DNA of 8,809 bases, from contig JAIXXW010000330.1 in NCBI GenBank assembly GCA_027490555.1, positions 1 through 8,809 of the forward strand. The letters are read 5' to 3'. This DNA comes from Comamonadaceae bacterium. GTDB taxonomy: Bacteria; Pseudomonadota; Gammaproteobacteria; Burkholderiales; Burkholderiaceae_C. The notes below the pieces were generated by a model. It made no database searches. It was not told the origin of the DNA and saw only the letters and a program-made list of their open reading frames with translations. The position numbers and the translations under genes are program-made. Shown here piece after piece: positions 6,063-8,809 of this stretch (positions are counted from its first letter, which is position 1; every line of letters begins with the position of its first letter).

Positions 6063-6611
6063 ATGTCAGAAGCCACACACAACCCCCACAACACCCCCCC
6101 CAGTGACGAGGAATTGGCCGCCGCCGCTGCCGCCACCCAGACCGACCCGCTGGCCGATGCCCTGGCCGAGGTGGCCAAGCTGAAGGCGCAAAACGTCGAT
6201 CTGGCCGACCAGTACCTGCGGGCCCAGGCTGAAGTCCAAAACGCCCGCCGCCGCGCCGACGACGAAATCGCCAAGGCCCGCAAATTCGCGGTCGAAGGCT
6301 TCGCCGACAGCCTGCTGCCCGTGCTCGACAGCCTGGAAGCCGGCCTGGCCATCCCCAATGTCACGCTGGAACAAATCCGCGAAGGCTCCGAAGCCACGCT
6401 GCGCCAGCTCAAAAGTGCGCTGGAGCGCAACAAAGTGGTCGAAATCGCCCCACCAGCCGGCACCCGCTTCGATCCGCACCACCACCAGGCCATCAGCGTG
6501 GTGCCCGCGGAACAGGAAGCCAACACCGTGGTCACGGTGCTGCAAAAGGGCTACCAGATCGCCGACCGGGTGCTGCGCCCGGCCTTGGTGACAGTCACGG
6601 CACCCAAGTGA
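6063..6611 (+). CDS. grpE: GrpE, nucleotide exchange factor of DnaK
   Basis: This 182-residue protein is GrpE. An acidic, Ala-rich disordered N-terminus (1-28) leads into the long dimerising helix/coiled coil (about 30-90, with QYLRAQAEVQNARRRADDEI at 50-69). A four-helix-bundle part follows, then the C-terminal beta domain that contacts the DnaK nucleotide-binding domain. The family signature near the end reads GYQIADRVLRPALVTV (163-178). GrpE dimers speed ADP release from DnaK in the cytoplasm. Two in-frame ATG codons lie six bases apart (6057 and 6063). The only Shine-Dalgarno-like bases, CGGA (6052-6055), are seven bases before the second, which gives the natural MSE start, so I choose 6063. 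Starting at 6057 would add Met-Pro. Control is by the sigma-32 promoter directly upstream. The dnaK gene follows after about 100 bases. Confidence 0.97.
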   Translation: MSEATHNPHNTPPSDEELAAAAAATQTDPLADALAEVAKLKAQNVDLADQYLRAQAEVQNARRRADDEIAKARKFAVEGFADSLLPVLDSLEAGLAIPNVTLEQIREGSEATLRQLKSALERNKVVEIAPPAGTRFDPHHHQAISVVPAEQEANTVVTVLQKGYQIADRVLRPALVTVTAPK

Positions 6612-6612
6612 A

Positions 6613-6632
6613 GCCCTAAAACCTTTTTGGGC
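6613..6632 (+). promoter_or_regulatory. Imperfect inverted repeat after grpE stop
   Basis: Directly after the grpE stop codon, GCCCTAAAA (6613-6621) and TTTTTGGGC (6624-6632) are complementary at eight of nine positions around a CC centre. As RNA it would make a GC-capped, A/U-rich hairpin. It is not followed by a T-run, so it is not a clear terminator. It may process, stabilise or partly attenuate the grpE-dnaK message. Confidence 0.45.
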
Positions 6633-6638
6633 GCATGG

Positions 6639-6653
6639 GGACTTGAAAAGTCC
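6639..6653 (+). promoter_or_regulatory. Hairpin and weak sigma-32-like site between grpE and dnaK
   Basis: GGACTT (6639-6644) and AAGTCC (6648-6653) form a perfect 6-base inverted repeat around GAA. The same bases contain CTTGAAA (6642-6648), a perfect sigma-32 -35 element, with CCCTCAACTG 13 bases after CTTGAA (6661-6670) as a mediocre -10 candidate. The site could be an internal heat-shock promoter for dnaK, an RNA hairpin, or neither. Sequence alone does not decide. Confidence 0.35.
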
Positions 6654-6709
6654 GGCCCACCCCTCAACTGCAGGCCATCTGCACTTTCAATCAATTTCGG
6701 AGCATGAAA

Positions 6710-8635
<1,926 letters not shown>

Positions 8636-8646
8636 CACCCCACACG

Positions 8647-8663
8647 CTGCGGCCTGGCCGCAG
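8647..8663 (+). promoter_or_regulatory. GC-rich hairpin after dnaK
   Basis: CTGCGGCC (8647-8654) and GGCCGCAG (8656-8663) are perfectly complementary around a single T, so the RNA would form a seven-pair stem with a CUG loop. It starts 11 bases after the dnaK stop codon. No T-run follows, so it is more likely an mRNA-stabilising or attenuating hairpin than a full terminator. Confidence 0.55.
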
Positions 8664-8666
8664 TCC

Positions 8667-8709
8667 CGCCGCGCAAGCTGATTCAGGTGACTGAATCGCC
8701 TTCGCGGCG
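8667..8709 (+). promoter_or_regulatory. Composite two-stem hairpin between dnaK and dnaJ
   Basis: An inner perfect stem GATTCAG (8680-8686)/CTGAATC (8691-8697) closes a GTGA loop, which is a GNRA tetraloop in RNA. An outer perfect stem CGCCGCG (8667-8673)/CGCGGCG (8703-8709) encloses it, with a six-by-five-base internal loop between the two. A T-rich but interrupted stretch (TTCTTGTTCT, 8710-8719 with its flank) follows. The structure could act as a leaky terminator or a 3'-end stabiliser that makes dnaJ less abundant than dnaK. The dnaJ ribosome-binding region lies outside it, which argues against a simple RNA thermometer. Confidence 0.55.
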
Positions 8710-8737
8710 TTCTTGTTCTAACGGTTGGATTGGCCCC

Positions 8738-8809
8738 ATGGCGACAAAACGAGATTTTTACGAGGTGCTGGGCGTTGCCAAAAACGCCTCGGACGACGAC
8801 ATCAAAAAG
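8738..8809 (+). CDS. dnaJ: DnaJ co-chaperone, N-terminal fragment (cut by window end)
   Basis: The first 24 codons read MATKRDFYEVLGVAKNASDD followed by DIKK, and then the window ends. This is the start of helix I and helix II of a J domain (the YEVLGV motif is conserved in DnaJ). Position right after grpE-dnaK identifies it as the canonical dnaJ rather than another J protein. DnaJ delivers unfolded clients to DnaK and stimulates its ATPase. The HPD motif and the zinc-finger region lie beyond the window. The Shine-Dalgarno is weak (GGA eight bases before the ATG at 8738). The gene probably shares the sigma-32 transcript through the structured dnaK-dnaJ gap. Confidence 0.95.
   Translation, partial: MATKRDFYEVLGVAKNASDDDIKK

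Noticed and set aside
8710..8737. RNA thermometer masking the dnaJ ribosome-binding site.
   Set aside because: The strong hairpins end before the dnaJ Shine-Dalgarno region and I see no stable pairing of the start codon. A ROSE or fourU element is not evident.

Overview
The window is GC-rich, with dense coding and short gaps. Codon use, the chaperone gene order and the protein sequences suggest a betaproteobacterium of the Burkholderiales, probably Comamonadaceae. That placement is inference from sequence character, not from a search. I see no mobile element, CRISPR array, rRNA or tRNA, and no gene-free stretch longer than about 230 bases.

Region 1 (13-3476, + strand) is a tight four-gene cluster with gaps of 9, 15 and 11 bases. 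It encodes a short-chain dehydrogenase of the 3-hydroxyacyl-CoA dehydrogenase type 2 kind, a hot-dog acyl-CoA thioesterase of the 4-hydroxybenzoyl-CoA type, a long acyl-CoA dehydrogenase of the DmdC-like class, and a MarR-type regulator. Together they look like an acyl-CoA (beta-oxidation-like) catabolic operon carrying its own regulator. The substrate cannot be read from the sequence, and the operon promoter lies before the window.

Region 2 (3467-5526) holds a YiaD-like OmpA-family lipoprotein on the minus strand, whose last 10 bases overlap the end of the MarR gene. It is divergent, across a dyad-rich 230-base gap, from a 390-residue fumarylacetoacetate hydrolase-family enzyme, possibly a sugar-acid dehydratase.

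Region 3 (5597-8809) is protein folding: a small FKBP-type prolyl isomerase with a clear intrinsic terminator, then the heat-shock operon grpE-dnaK-dnaJ (dnaJ cut by the window end). A very good sigma-32 promoter precedes grpE. Both gaps inside the operon (grpE-dnaK and dnaK-dnaJ) contain tandem inverted repeats able to form RNA hairpins, and a second, weaker sigma-32-like site may lie just before dnaK.

Most of the window is ordinary core and catabolic sequence. I do not see an undescribed system. The observations most worth checking are in the non-coding gaps: the composite dnaK-dnaJ hairpin, the GCCC/GGGC dyads flanking grpE, and the palindrome before the FAH-family gene.
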